Source of the DNA: Magnetococcales bacterium WMHbin3
Lineage (GTDB): Bacteria; Pseudomonadota; Magnetococcia; Magnetococcales; Magnetaquicoccaceae
Direction: 5' to 3'
NCBI GenBank assembly: GCA_002753185.1
Contig: PDZX01000007.1
Coordinates: forward strand, 34,466-98,465
DNA length: 64,000 bases
The position numbers were made by a program, and so were the translations under genes. Under the pieces are notes generated by a model. The model did no database searches, was not told the origin of the DNA, and worked only from the letters and a program-made list of their open reading frames with translations. Shown here piece after piece: positions 29,824 to 40,075 of the stretch (its first letter is position 1; the number at the start of each line of letters is the position of its first letter).

Positions 29824-30946
29824 TTCCGTAAAAGTTGTCATGGTTGTTGATGACGGACCTGAAAATATTTCAGTAATCAAGTCTCTGCTTGAAAAAGATT
29901 ATACTGTTCGTCCGGTAGTCAACAGCAAGGCTGCCATGCGCGCCGCCCTGGTGCGGCCCATGCCGGACCTGATTCTGCTGGATGTCATGATGCCGGAACT
30001 CGACGGCTATGCGGTCTGTCGGCAGTTGAAGGAGCACGAGGCGACCAGAGCCATCCCGGTCATCTTCATTACCGCGAAGTCGGAGGAAGCGGACGAGTTG
30101 CACGGTCTGGGGCTGGGCGCGGTGGATTACATCACCAAACCCTTCTCGCCTGCCGTCGTGTCGGCGCGCATCCGCACCCACCTGGCATTGAGCGAGGCCA
30201 AGCGCATCGTGGACGAACACAATCAGCACCTGCTCGATGAGCGGGAGATGATTGAAAGTATGATCGTCAAGATGCGGCGCGCCGATCTTTTCGATACCCG
30301 TCATGTGCGGCATTTGATCGCTCCCGTGGAGATGACCACCGGCGATGTATTGCTCTCCGCCTTTGCGCCCGATGGCCGGCAGATGATCTTTCTGGGGGAT
30401 TTCACCGGCCATGGCGTCACCGCCGCCATCGGTGGTCCTCTGGTCACCTACATGTTTCATCAACTCGTCAATCGTGGCAAGCATGGCGGGCGCATTCTGT
30501 CCGAAATCAACCACCAACTCTATCTGCGCATGCCGACCGGGGTCTTTTGCGCCGCCATCCTGCTGGAGGTGAATGCCCGACGCGATCATGCCGTGTTGTG
30601 GAACGCGGCCTTGCCGGACGCGCTCCTGGTCCGGGGGAATCGCATTCACGATCATCTGCGATCGCACCAATTATTGCCGCTCGGCATCATCGAGCATCAG
30701 GATGGCGAGCGCGCCGCGCAAGGCATCCCCCTGGAGCCGGGGGATCGTCTCTATCTCTACTCGGACGGGCTGATCGAAGCGGAGGATCCACAGGAAAACC
30801 CGTTCGGCATGGAGCGGCTGGAGGCCTTCATTTTGGGCTTGAATGCCGACGAGGTGGCCCTGGAGGATCTGCTCATGGTGCTCGATCGCCATCTTCGGCA
30901 TGCCGCGCCGCAAGATGATGTCACGTTCATCGAACTGAGTGTGTGA
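29807..30946 (+). CDS. Response regulator with PP2C-type (SpoIIE/RsbU-like) phosphatase
   Basis: A 379-residue output protein. The receiver domain (1-125) has D59 as phosphoacceptor and K in YITKPF. A short coiled linker leads to a PP2C/SpoIIE serine phosphatase domain (about 170-379) with metal-binding D198 in GDFTGHG, then [13 protein letters not shown] and the closing DDVTFIEL. Such proteins usually dephosphorylate an anti-sigma antagonist. None is encoded nearby, but a Ser/Thr kinase lies 2.7 kb downstream. The start ATG 29807 is chosen because GGAGG ends 6 bases before it. It overlaps the upstream kinase by 17 bases, so it is likely the output of this signalling operon. Confidence 0.92.
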   Translation: MGVSGDSVKVVMVVDDGPENISVIKSLLEKDYTVRPVVNSKAAMRAALVRPMPDLILLDVMMPELDGYAVCRQLKEHEATRAIPVIFITAKSEEADELHGLGLGAVDYITKPFSPAVVSARIRTHLALSEAKRIVDEHNQHLLDEREMIESMIVKMRRADLFDTRHVRHLIAPVEMTTGDVLLSAFAPDGRQMIFLGDFTGHGVTAAIGGPLVTYMFHQLVNRGKHGGRILSEINHQLYLRMPTGVFCAAILLEVNARRDHAVLWNAALPDALLVRGNRIHDHLRSHQLLPLGIIEHQDGERAAQGIPLEPGDRLYLYSDGLIEAEDPQENPFGMERLEAFILGLNADEVALEDLLMVLDRHLRHAAPQDDVTFIELSV

Positions 30947-30972
30947 GCGCAGCCGTCGCGGGGTTCCGGATG

Positions 30973-31001
30973 TTGTGGAGTGGCAGCGAATGTGCTAGGA
31001 T
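30973..31001 (+). promoter_or_regulatory. Possible sigma70 promoter for PilZ gene
   Basis: TTGTGG (30973-30978) and TAGGAT (30996-31001) are separated by exactly 17 bases, in the gap between the phosphatase stop and the PilZ start. They match a sigma70-type promoter moderately well. Both boxes deviate from consensus. Confidence 0.4.
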
Positions 31002-31047
31002 AACATTGTGAGTTCGATCTCTCTCAGGAGGAATGCTAGGCTGCCCC

Positions 31048-31365
31048 ATGATTCCGCAAGCGACCACACCGCCGCCCCCTGTCCGGCCCGACCGTCCCCG
31101 CGCCGAGGCCCGCATCCCGTTTCATACCCGCATGCGCCTGGAAATCGCCCTGGGCGAGGTGATCGAGGGTTTCACCGTGGATGTCAGCATGAGCGGGGCC
31201 TTCATGGAGACCGATACCTCCGCGAGTCCCTGCGCGGTCGGGGACAAGGGGGTGGTGTTCCTGGAGATGAAGGAGGGGAATGCCACCTATGAGGTCTCGT
31301 TTCCCTGTCAGGTGGCGCGCGTCAACGTCAGGGGCATCGGCCTGGACTTCGAGAGCGCGCAGTAG
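31048..31365 (+). CDS. PilZ domain protein
   Basis: A 105-residue single-domain PilZ protein, a likely cyclic-di-GMP receptor. Both binding motifs are visible: RxxxR as RAEAR near residue 20, and DxSxxG as DVSMSG near residue 45. The N-terminus is Pro-rich (TTPPPPVRPD). The start is uncertain: ATG 31033 sits directly against the AGGAGGA sequence, while ATG 31048 lies 15 bases from it. It follows the phosphatase gene by about 100 bases and could link this signalling region to c-di-GMP, which is inference. Confidence 0.85.
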   Translation: MIPQATTPPPPVRPDRPRAEARIPFHTRMRLEIALGEVIEGFTVDVSMSGAFMETDTSASPCAVGDKGVVFLEMKEGNATYEVSFPCQVARVNVRGIGLDFESAQ

Positions 31366-31468
31366 CCAGTATGCTGGCTGTGGCAGTCGAGTGAATGTTT
31401 TTGTTGTGCCGGTGTCGGATGTCTGGTACGCTGGAGACCTCCACTACTTAGGTCTGGAGGAACGAAAA

Positions 31469-31735
31469 ATGAGTACCGCCACGGTTGCTTTCGATACGCT
31501 TGCTTTTGCCGAGGAGTTGAAAGCAGCGGGTATCCCGGAGGAGCATGCCAAGGCACATGCCAAGGCGCTTTCATCGATTTTCGGCAGGCAATTGGTGAGC
31601 CAGGAATACCTGGATGCGCGGATCAGGGAATTGGAATTGCGTATTGCCGCCGATCTCGCCCCGCTCAAGTGGGGAACCGCCATCACCGTCGGCGGGATCG
31701 TCACCCTCATCCTCAAATCCTTTTTTCCGCACTGA
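31469..31735 (+). CDS. Small coiled-coil membrane protein (DUF1640-like)
   Basis: An 88-residue protein with the layout of DUF1640/CCDC90-like proteins: FDTLAFAEELKAAGIPEEHAKAHAKAL at the N-terminus, a short coiled coil (YLDARIRELELRIAADLAPLK) and one C-terminal membrane helix (WGTAITVGGIVTLILKSF). GGAGG lies 8 bases before the ATG. The function of such small bacterial proteins is not known to me. It stands alone between the PilZ gene and the convergent Ser/Thr kinase gene. Confidence 0.8.
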   Translation: MSTATVAFDTLAFAEELKAAGIPEEHAKAHAKALSSIFGRQLVSQEYLDARIRELELRIAADLAPLKWGTAITVGGIVTLILKSFFPH

Positions 31736-31756
31736 CGATGCGCTCCGCGTTGCGCT

Positions 31757-33697
31757 TCACCCATTGACCCGGACCAGCCGAAACCCCAGGTCGTCATAGG
31801 CCGCGAAGGGTTCCACCCGCATGCGGCGGGCCGTGCGGGCATCCTTGGCCATGCAGTTGAACCCGCTGCCACGCACTACCCGCGCCTCGTCGTTGGTCCC
31901 GCCACGCGGATTGAGTGTAGGACTTTTGGCGTAATAGTCTGCCTGATAGTGATCCTCGGTCCACTCCCGGACATTGCCGGCCATGTCGTACAATCCCCAG
32001 TCGTTGGGCCGCTTTTCGCCCACCGGACGGGATTGGTTTCCGGCGTTGCTCTTGACCCAGGCGTAATCGGTCAGACTCCAGTGGTCCATGTCCCCGGTGA
32101 TGTACGGCGCCTCCTTGCTTGCGCGTGCCGCATACTCCCACTCCGCCTCGGTGGGCAGCCGCAGATTGATGTTCTCCCCCAAAGCCCGCGCAAACTGGCG
32201 CACGAACTTCTGCGCGTCGTTCCACGAGATCTTCGCCACCGGATGATTGGCCTTGCTCTCCCGGTACAGGCCCAGGGGGAAATCCCCCATGATCCGGTTC
32301 CATTTCCCCCAGGTCAGCAGATGGCGCGTGATCCAGAAACCATCCAACTTCACCTCGTGCTGCGGGAGTTCGTCCGGCTTGCGACCGCTCTCTCCCGATC
32401 CGGCGCCCATCTTGAAAGAGCCACCCGGCAGCCAGATGAACTCCATGCCGAGCACCGGATCGACCCACACCGCGCCACGCTTGCGCGCCTGCGTCGGGGC
32501 GGTCGTGACCGGGGGGGGCATCGTGGTGGGGGAGGCCTCCTCGACCGGGGAAACCGTCGGTGCGGGCGTTGGCGTGGGCGAGACGCAGACATCCCCACGC
32601 GTCGGTCGCAACACCACCGTCTTGCGGGCCTGGATCTCCTCCGGACTGATTTGCGTGGCGAACTCGTTCATCGAGGCGATGAAACTGCGCCAACTGCTCT
32701 TCGGCCGCATCTGGCCCGGCATCTCCCCACCCTCGCCGCCACCTGCGGCGGAGGCTTCCGCCTGACGCTGGTTCGGCGCCGGTTCCGCCACTTCCGTTTT
32801 GATCAAGCCCAGCAGCCTGGGGCGCCACTCCGCGATGGATTGGGGCCGCTCCTTTTCCAGAACCATCAAGGCCCAGTCCACGGCCTCGAGAAATTCCATG
32901 GAATAGCGCCCCTTGCCCACCTCCTTGGCCGTTTTCAGGGGATCGTTCTCGTTGCGCAGCCGGGCCGAGATCCGCAACGCCGCTTCCACCGGCTTGTCCC
33001 CGGCAATGCAGCGGTATAACACCCCCCCGAAGGCATAGATGTCCGACCATGGTCCCTGGCGATCCCCGGAGGAGTCGTACTGCTCGAAAGGGGAGTAGCC
33101 CATGCTCAGAAGACTCGTCATCTGATCCCCCTGGCCCGCCACCGCCTGCCGCGCCGAGCCGAAGTCCAGGATCACCGGCGAGCCGTCGTTGCGGATCAGG
33201 ATGTTCGGCGGCTTGAGATCCCGATGGATGAAGGCCGACTTGTGCAACAGTTCCAGGCCGTCCAGCAGGGGGGGGAGGATTTTTTTGATGGCCGCTTCCG
33301 GCAGGTATTTGCGCCGCTTGAGAATGGCGTCCAGGCCCTGGCCATCCACGTACTCCATCACCATGTAGGCGGTATTGGCGTTGCGGAAGAAACTGACCAC
33401 CCGCACGATGCTGGGATGCTTGAAGCGGGCCACGATCTGGGCCTCTTTCAGGAAACTGTCCAGGCCCCAGTCGAAGGTCTCCTTGTCGGAGGGGGAGTTC
33501 GGCAGGACTTCGTTGCCGCCCCGGCGCGAGGCGAAACTGGTGGGAAGATACTCCTTGATGGCCACCATCTGGTTCTGGTTGGTATCGCGGCCCAGATAGG
33601 TGATTCCGAACCCGCCCTTGCCCAGGACGCGGATGATCTCGAACCAGAGGAGCCTGGTGCCTGGCGGAAGGGCTGAGTTGAAGGATTCCGTGTTCAT
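31757..33697 (-). CDS. Ser/Thr protein kinase fused to SUMF1-like domain
   Basis: A 646-residue two-domain protein. The Hanks-type kinase (about 15-300) has the Gly loop GKGGFG (26-31), the ATP lysine K48, the catalytic loop HRDLKPPN (158-165) and DFG (178-180), so it looks active. A low-complexity Pro/Thr/Ala linker (about 375-420) leads to a formylglycine-generating-enzyme-like (SUMF1) domain, with GMEFIWLPGGSFKMG, LRLPTEAEWEYAAR, GLYDMAGNVREWTED and a C-terminal FRLV. SUMF1-like domains often serve as binding modules rather than oxidases. There is no membrane helix. It lies 81 bases downstream of a small membrane protein gene on the same strand, a plausible partner. Confidence 0.92.
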   Translation of the reverse strand: MNTESFNSALPPGTRLLWFEIIRVLGKGGFGITYLGRDTNQNQMVAIKEYLPTSFASRRGGNEVLPNSPSDKETFDWGLDSFLKEAQIVARFKHPSIVRVVSFFRNANTAYMVMEYVDGQGLDAILKRRKYLPEAAIKKILPPLLDGLELLHKSAFIHRDLKPPNILIRNDGSPVILDFGSARQAVAGQGDQMTSLLSMGYSPFEQYDSSGDRQGPWSDIYAFGGVLYRCIAGDKPVEAALRISARLRNENDPLKTAKEVGKGRYSMEFLEAVDWALMVLEKERPQSIAEWRPRLLGLIKTEVAEPAPNQRQAEASAAGGGEGGEMPGQMRPKSSWRSFIASMNEFATQISPEEIQARKTVVLRPTRGDVCVSPTPTPAPTVSPVEEASPTTMPPPVTTAPTQARKRGAVWVDPVLGMEFIWLPGGSFKMGAGSGESGRKPDELPQHEVKLDGFWITRHLLTWGKWNRIMGDFPLGLYRESKANHPVAKISWNDAQKFVRQFARALGENINLRLPTEAEWEYAARASKEAPYITGDMDHWSLTDYAWVKSNAGNQSRPVGEKRPNDWGLYDMAGNVREWTEDHYQADYYAKSPTLNPRGGTNDEARVVRGSGFNCMAKDARTARRMRVEPFAAYDDLGFRLVRVNG

Positions 33698-33778
33698 GAG
33701 TCCGTGCCGGTTGCTGCCTCGTCCCAGGCGCTGGAAACGACTTTCATGCCTTCAGGACCCCGATGGGACCCGGTCGTT

Positions 33779-34351
33779 TCAATTCTGGCGCGACGCCGTG
33801 GAAAATCGGGCGCGCAAGGCGCCGGCCTGATCTTCCAACTCTTCGGGGGGCAGTTCCTGCTCCTCGTTGTCGAGCGTGTACATTTTGTTGACTTCCTTTG
33901 TTTCTCGCCGGGCGGTCGAGACCGGGGGCGGGGTGTCGGCGTCGTCCCAGATCTCTTCGTCGTACTGTTCGTCCGCAGGGGACTCATGCCATTCGAACCG
34001 TTTGATCCCCTCGAAGCCGCTCACCATTTCGCGGCCCTCGCGGATCCAGCCCGTGATGTGGCTGATGCCGTTCTTGACGAACAGGGAGAGTCCGACCGCC
34101 AGCACCACGCCGCCTTCCAGCAGGCGGGTGGTCAGGGGCAGCCCGGCGGCATCGGCGCGATGCCGGATGTTCTCCCGTGTGGGGGCCGGGCGTTGTTCGG
34201 TCGGGCGTCCGCTCTCCATGCGGGATTCCGGTTGTCTGATCCTTTCACGGGGTTGGACCTTTTGGTGGTCGAGCACCGACGGTCTCCCGCAGGCACGTGA
34301 CGTGACATTCCGGAAGGCCCCTGGTTTGCGTCTGATCGAATGGATGTTCAT
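33779..34351 (-). CDS. Hypothetical single-pass membrane protein
   Basis: A 190-residue protein I do not recognise. The first 80 residues are basic and probably disordered. One hydrophobic helix (LLEGGVVLAVGLSLFV, about 86-101) follows. The C-terminal half is acidic (ADEQYDEEIWDDAD, NEEQELPPEELEDQ). The start ATG 34351 follows GGGAGGT by 9 bases; a TTG 24 bases upstream is less likely. It precedes the Ser/Thr kinase on the same strand, so it may be a substrate or membrane anchor for it. It is divergent from the rhodanese gene. Confidence 0.7.
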   Translation of the reverse strand: MNIHSIRRKPGAFRNVTSRACGRPSVLDHQKVQPRERIRQPESRMESGRPTEQRPAPTRENIRHRADAAGLPLTTRLLEGGVVLAVGLSLFVKNGISHITGWIREGREMVSGFEGIKRFEWHESPADEQYDEEIWDDADTPPPVSTARRETKEVNKMYTLDNEEQELPPEELEDQAGALRARFSTASRQN

Positions 34352-34409
34352 CTTTTTTGCACCTCCCTTTGTCAAATCGCTTGACTCGGTTGCGCCAACC
34401 GGATTACCA

Positions 34410-34916
34410 ATGAGGCCGTTTCCCGTACTTCAACCACTACCGACTGCGAGCAATGCCATGCCCGAAATTTCCGATCCTCATCACGGGAGTTCGCTCCCTT
34501 CCGCGCCGCACAGCCCGGTGGACCCCAGGTTGGGCATGCTCATGCCCGCCGAGGCCCATGAACTGGTCACCACCACGGATGCGGCCTTCATCGACATCCG
34601 TTCCGAGGTGGAGCATTTCTTCATCGGCAGCCCTCCGGGGGTGATCAACATCCCCTGGCAGGACGCGCCGGATTTCGAACTCAATCCCCGTTTCGTTCAG
34701 GAGGTCATGCAGGCGGTCAAAAGCAAGACGCGCAGCGTGGTCCTGATCTGCCGATCCGGGCACCGTTCCATCGATGCGGGCAACCGGCTGCTCCAGGAGG
34801 GGTTTCAATCCGTCTACCATGTCCTGGAGGGGTTCGAGGGGGACCGGGACGAACACCACCATCGTTCCAGTGTCAATGGTTGGCGTTTCCGTGGTCTCCC
34901 TTGGGTGCAGTGCTGA
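34410..34916 (+). CDS. Rhodanese-like domain protein
   Basis: A 168-residue protein with one rhodanese domain. It has the IDIRSEVEHFFIGSPPGVINIPW entry motif, then the active-site loop CRSGHRS with Cys114, and the VYHVLEGFEGD end. An intact Cys and CxxGxR loop point to a sulfurtransferase handling persulfide. No signal peptide is seen. The start is uncertain: ATG 34458 would remove 16 poorly conserved residues. Neither start has a good ribosome-binding site. The gene lies between the membrane protein gene and the convergent CBS protein gene. Confidence 0.85.
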   Translation: MRPFPVLQPLPTASNAMPEISDPHHGSSLPSAPHSPVDPRLGMLMPAEAHELVTTTDAAFIDIRSEVEHFFIGSPPGVINIPWQDAPDFELNPRFVQEVMQAVKSKTRSVVLICRSGHRSIDAGNRLLQEGFQSVYHVLEGFEGDRDEHHHRSSVNGWRFRGLPWVQC

Positions 34917-34920
34917 CCGC

Positions 34921-35427
34921 TCAACTGAAGAAGCGGTGCATGAACCCCATCATGTCCGGAACGAGATAGATCAGGAACCCGATCACCGACAGGATGACCA
35001 ACAGGACGACCCCGCCCACCACGTTCACCGTCAGATCGCTGTAATCCGAGGCCCTGGTCACCTGCGCCGCGATGTCGCGCATGGAGACCACCCCCAGGAA
35101 ACGCGGCCCGTCGAAGACCAGCAAATGCCGGATGCGGTATTCTTTCATCCGGTGCAGTGAGTATTTGCATGTGGCGTTGACATCCACGCGCACGAGATCC
35201 CTGGTCATCACCTCGTGGATGGGGGTACGCGCCGGCTCTTTCCGTTTCCCGATCACCCGGACCATCAGGTCGCGTTCGGTGAAGTATCCCACCACCTCGT
35301 TGCCTTCCATCACCACCAGTGAACCGACGCCCCGGCTCACCATGATGTCCACACCCTCGGTCACGGTGCGGTATTGATTGATGGTGGCGACGTTGTCATG
35401 AATGAAAGACGTGATCCTGCAAGACAT
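34921..35427 (-). CDS. CBS-pair protein with C-terminal membrane anchor
   Basis: A 168-residue protein with two CBS motifs (about 8-65 and 72-130). It includes VTEGVDIMVSRGVGSLVVM, VVGYFTERDLMVRVIG, VMTRDLVRVD and the LLVFDGPRFLGVVSMRDI repeat end. CBS pairs bind adenine nucleotides. Residues 135-160 form a single hydrophobic helix (VVGGVVLLVILSVIGFLIYLV), so the sensor is probably membrane tethered. The gene converges on the rhodanese gene with a 4-base gap. No enzymatic domain is present. Confidence 0.85.
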   Translation of the reverse strand: MSCRITSFIHDNVATINQYRTVTEGVDIMVSRGVGSLVVMEGNEVVGYFTERDLMVRVIGKRKEPARTPIHEVMTRDLVRVDVNATCKYSLHRMKEYRIRHLLVFDGPRFLGVVSMRDIAAQVTRASDYSDLTVNVVGGVVLLVILSVIGFLIYLVPDMMGFMHRFFS

Positions 35428-35643
35428 AGTTTGGCGACCTTAGATCAAGATGTCCGAACCGGGTGCGTCCTTACGTGGGACTCTCCAATATTATCGGATG
35501 GTGTGTTCCCACGTCATCGAAAAAAGAGTGGACTCCCGGTTTTTTGCCCCATGGCCGCCGATGTCTGTCGGAAATCCGACATCGTCCGTCGTTCGTATCG
35601 GCTTGCTGGCTGGAATGCAAATATCATACCATTGCCTGGAAAG
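35428..35643. other. Intergenic region with inverted repeats
   Basis: This 216-base gap lies between the CBS gene start and the aspS end. It holds two inverted repeats: ACGTGGGA/TCCCACGT (35473-35480 and 35507-35514) and an imperfect hairpin at 35560-35583 (GATGTCTGTCGG with TCCGACATC). Neither is followed by a clear T-run on the aspS strand, so I do not call a terminator. The first could be an operator or part of the CBS gene promoter. No gene is visible. Confidence 0.4.
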
Positions 35644-37454
<1,811 letters not shown>

Positions 37455-37458
<4 letters not shown>

Positions 37459-38453
37459 TCCTTGCTTTTCGCCTCCTGGTCGGGTGAGTCCGTTTCGGGT
37501 TCGTCCTCGTTCTCGGTCTCGTCGAGCAGGGGGAGGTGTTGGCGTGCCCGTTCCAGCGCGCCGGTGAGCAGTTCCAGCATGTAGGCCCGTTCCTGTTCCT
37601 GGAAGTGGTGGCTCAGGGCGTCGGCCCGTTCGTAGGCCTCGACGGCGATATCCCAGGTCTCCCTGGCGTGGTTGAGCAGCCCGCGCAGATAGTGGGTGAA
37701 GGGGTTGTCCTGATTGCCCGCCAGCGAGATGTCCACCCAGGTCTCGGCGCTCTCCAGGTTGTCCTGATCGATGTAGAAGGCCGCCAGCTTCTGGGCCACC
37801 TGCCAGCCGGTCACCTTGCGCTGGTTGCGGTGTTCCTCCAGCAGGAACCGTTCCGCCTCGCCCACCTGGCCGGCGTCCACCAGCCATTCGGCATAGCGGG
37901 CGATCCAGTAGTCGATCAACAGGAACGGATCGTCCCGGTCGCCGACGAGCATCCGGTTCAGGAGGGTGAGGGCGGTGTTCAGTTCTCCCTCGCGGTGGTA
38001 GGCTGCCGCCAGTTCGGCCAGGGCCAGGGGGGCGCACAGTTCCGCCGGGATCTTGTCGAGTTCCTCCATGCCCAGGTTCTGGAGGATGCGTGTCGTGGCC
38101 ATGGCCCGCATCATGTGGGTGGGCGAGCCGATCTTCCAGATCACCGCATCCTCGTTGTCGATGTGGCACTGTTTGAACTTCTTGCCGGAGCCGCAGGGGC
38201 AGGGGTCGTTGCGTCCGATCTTCGGCGGCGGCACCACCTTGGCTGGCTTGGCGGCGAAGCCCTGTTCCGGTTGCGGGGTCATGGCCATCAGCCGTTCGGC
38301 GAAGTAGCGGTACCAGTGGAGGAACGGGCTGGCCTCGACCTCCGGGTCATCCGCCAACCATTCGGTGAGCGCCTCGAGGTTGTTCAGCAAGGCGGCCTGA
38401 ACCAAGGCTTCGACATAAGTTTCGGGTTGATTGAGATTTTTCGGTGAGCCCAC
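37455..38453 (-). CDS. SEC-C motif protein with TPR-like repeats
   Basis: A 332-residue protein. A SEC-C zinc motif ([16 protein letters not shown], about 83-98) resembles the C-terminal metal tail of SecA, which binds SecB and ribosomes. The rest is helical and TPR-like (for example [27 protein letters not shown]), and the end is highly acidic. The start is set at GTG 38453, since AAGGAG lies 8 bases upstream; GTG 38459 is only 2 bases from it. The gene is coupled to aspS by a 4-base overlap. The function is unknown; a role near secretion or translation is inference. Confidence 0.82.
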
Positions 38454-38561
38454 GGCCACTGCTCCTTACATGGTTGATGGAAGAGTCATGATCTCTTTTA
38501 ATTTACCCGACAATAATCGCCAACGCCAGTCCAGACGGTGAGAAAAATCACGCGAAAGAAA

Positions 38562-38591
38562 TTGACGGCGTGGCCGAAAAACTGCTATGGA
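38562..38591 (+). promoter_or_regulatory. Possible sigma70 promoter for gltX
   Basis: TTGACG (38562-38567) and TATGGA (38586-38591) with an 18-base spacer lie 56 bases before the chosen gltX start. The in-frame ATG at 38587 falls inside the -10 box, which argues for the downstream start at 38647. Confidence 0.45.
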
Positions 38592-38646
38592 ATCCGCGTA
38601 CACCCGGCAACCCCGCCACCCTTCCGGCCAGATCAGGATTTGCGAC

Positions 38647-40056
38647 ATGACCTTGCGCACCCGCTTCGCCCCTTCGCCAACCGGCTTCCTGCATATCGGC
38701 GGCGCCCGTACCGCCCTTTTTTGTCGGCTGCACACCCGTCGTCACGGGGGGGTGTTCGTCCTGCGCATCGAGGATACCGACCAGGAACGCTCCACCCCGG
38801 AGGCGGTGGAGGTCATTCTGGAGGGGTTGCGCTGGCTGGGACTCGATCCGGACGAGGGGCCGTTCTTCCAGTCCGACAACACGGAACTCTATCGGGCGGC
38901 GGCGCGGCGCATGGTCGAGGAGGGGAGCGCCTATCCCTGCGACTGCTCCAGGGAGACCCTGGACGAGATGCGCGAGCAGCAACGGTTGCGGGGGGAAAAA
39001 CCCCGTTACGACGGACGTTGCCGCAACCGGACCACCCCCATCGGCGACCAGCCGCACGTGATCCGCTTCAAGACCCCCCCGGCGGGGGAGACGGTCTGGG
39101 AAGACAAGATCCAGGGGACCATCCTCATCGACAACGCCGAGTTGGACGATCTGATCCTGATCCGTTCCGACGGTTCGCCCACCTACAACCTGGCCGTGGC
39201 GGTGGACGATCATCACATGGGGATCACCCTGGTGCTGCGTGGCGAGGATCACGTCAGCAACACCCCCCGGCAGATTCACATATTTCGTGCCCTGGGGTGG
39301 GAGGTCCCGGAATATGCCCACATGCCCCTGCTGCACGGCGCGGACGGGGCCAAGCTCTCCAAGCGGCACGGCGCGGTTTCGGTGCTCCAGTATCGCGAGG
39401 AGGGGTTTCTTCCCACGGCCCTCAACAACTATCTGGCCCGCCTGGGGTGGTCCCACGGCGAGCAGGAGATCTTCACCATGGTGGAGCTGGAAACCTGGTT
39501 CGACATCGGCGACCTGGGCCGTTCCGCCGCGATTTTCGACCAGAACAAGCTGTTGTGGATCAACGGCCATCACATCCGCGCCGCCGCGCCGCCGCAGTTG
39601 GTCCCGGAGTTGGCCCGTCAGCTCGGTCGGCTCGGCATCGACCCCGTGCCCGCCCCGGAGCGGCTGGCCGCGATCCTGCCCGAATTCCAGCCCCGCGCCG
39701 CCACCATGGTGGAGATGGCGCAAAAATGTCGTTTTCTGTTCGTCGATTCGGTGCTGCCTTACGAGGAGAAGGCGGCGCGCAAGCATCTCACCGCAGCGGC
39801 GCTCGATCCGCTATTGGGCCTGGCCCGTCATCTGGAGGGGGTGGCCGACTGGTCCCCGCCGTCGATCGAGGCGGCGTTTCAGCAAACCTTGCAGGCGTTC
39901 GGCCTCGCCATGGGCCAGCTCGCCCAACCCCTGCGGGTGGTCCTGACCGGCTCGGCGGCCTCCCCTGGCATCATCGAGACCCTGCACATGCTCGGCAGGG
40001 AGCAAACCCTCCGGCGTTTGCACGAGGGGGCGGAATATTTGCAGCAGCGCCACTGA
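38647..40056 (+). CDS. gltX: Glutamyl-tRNA synthetase
   Basis: A 469-residue class I synthetase that charges tRNA-Glu, and possibly tRNA-Gln if it is non-discriminating. The start ATG 38647 gives MTLRTRFAPSPTGFLHIGGA, the expected N-terminus with the HIGH-type motif. The KMSKS-type motif is KLSKRHG (about 240). Cysteines in the CDCS segment (about 98-100) and a nearby YDGRCR occupy the zinc-binding region of bacterial GluRS. It reads convergently with the DUF3782-like gene, and a tRNA-Gln gene lies 0.7 kb downstream. Confidence 0.95.
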   Translation: MTLRTRFAPSPTGFLHIGGARTALFCRLHTRRHGGVFVLRIEDTDQERSTPEAVEVILEGLRWLGLDPDEGPFFQSDNTELYRAAARRMVEEGSAYPCDCSRETLDEMREQQRLRGEKPRYDGRCRNRTTPIGDQPHVIRFKTPPAGETVWEDKIQGTILIDNAELDDLILIRSDGSPTYNLAVAVDDHHMGITLVLRGEDHVSNTPRQIHIFRALGWEVPEYAHMPLLHGADGAKLSKRHGAVSVLQYREEGFLPTALNNYLARLGWSHGEQEIFTMVELETWFDIGDLGRSAAIFDQNKLLWINGHHIRAAAPPQLVPELARQLGRLGIDPVPAPERLAAILPEFQPRAATMVEMAQKCRFLFVDSVLPYEEKAARKHLTAAALDPLLGLARHLEGVADWSPPSIEAAFQQTLQAFGLAMGQLAQPLRVVLTGSAASPGIIETLHMLGREQTLRRLHEGAEYLQQRH

Positions 40057-40075
40057 GCCGCGTCCGCGCGCGCCA

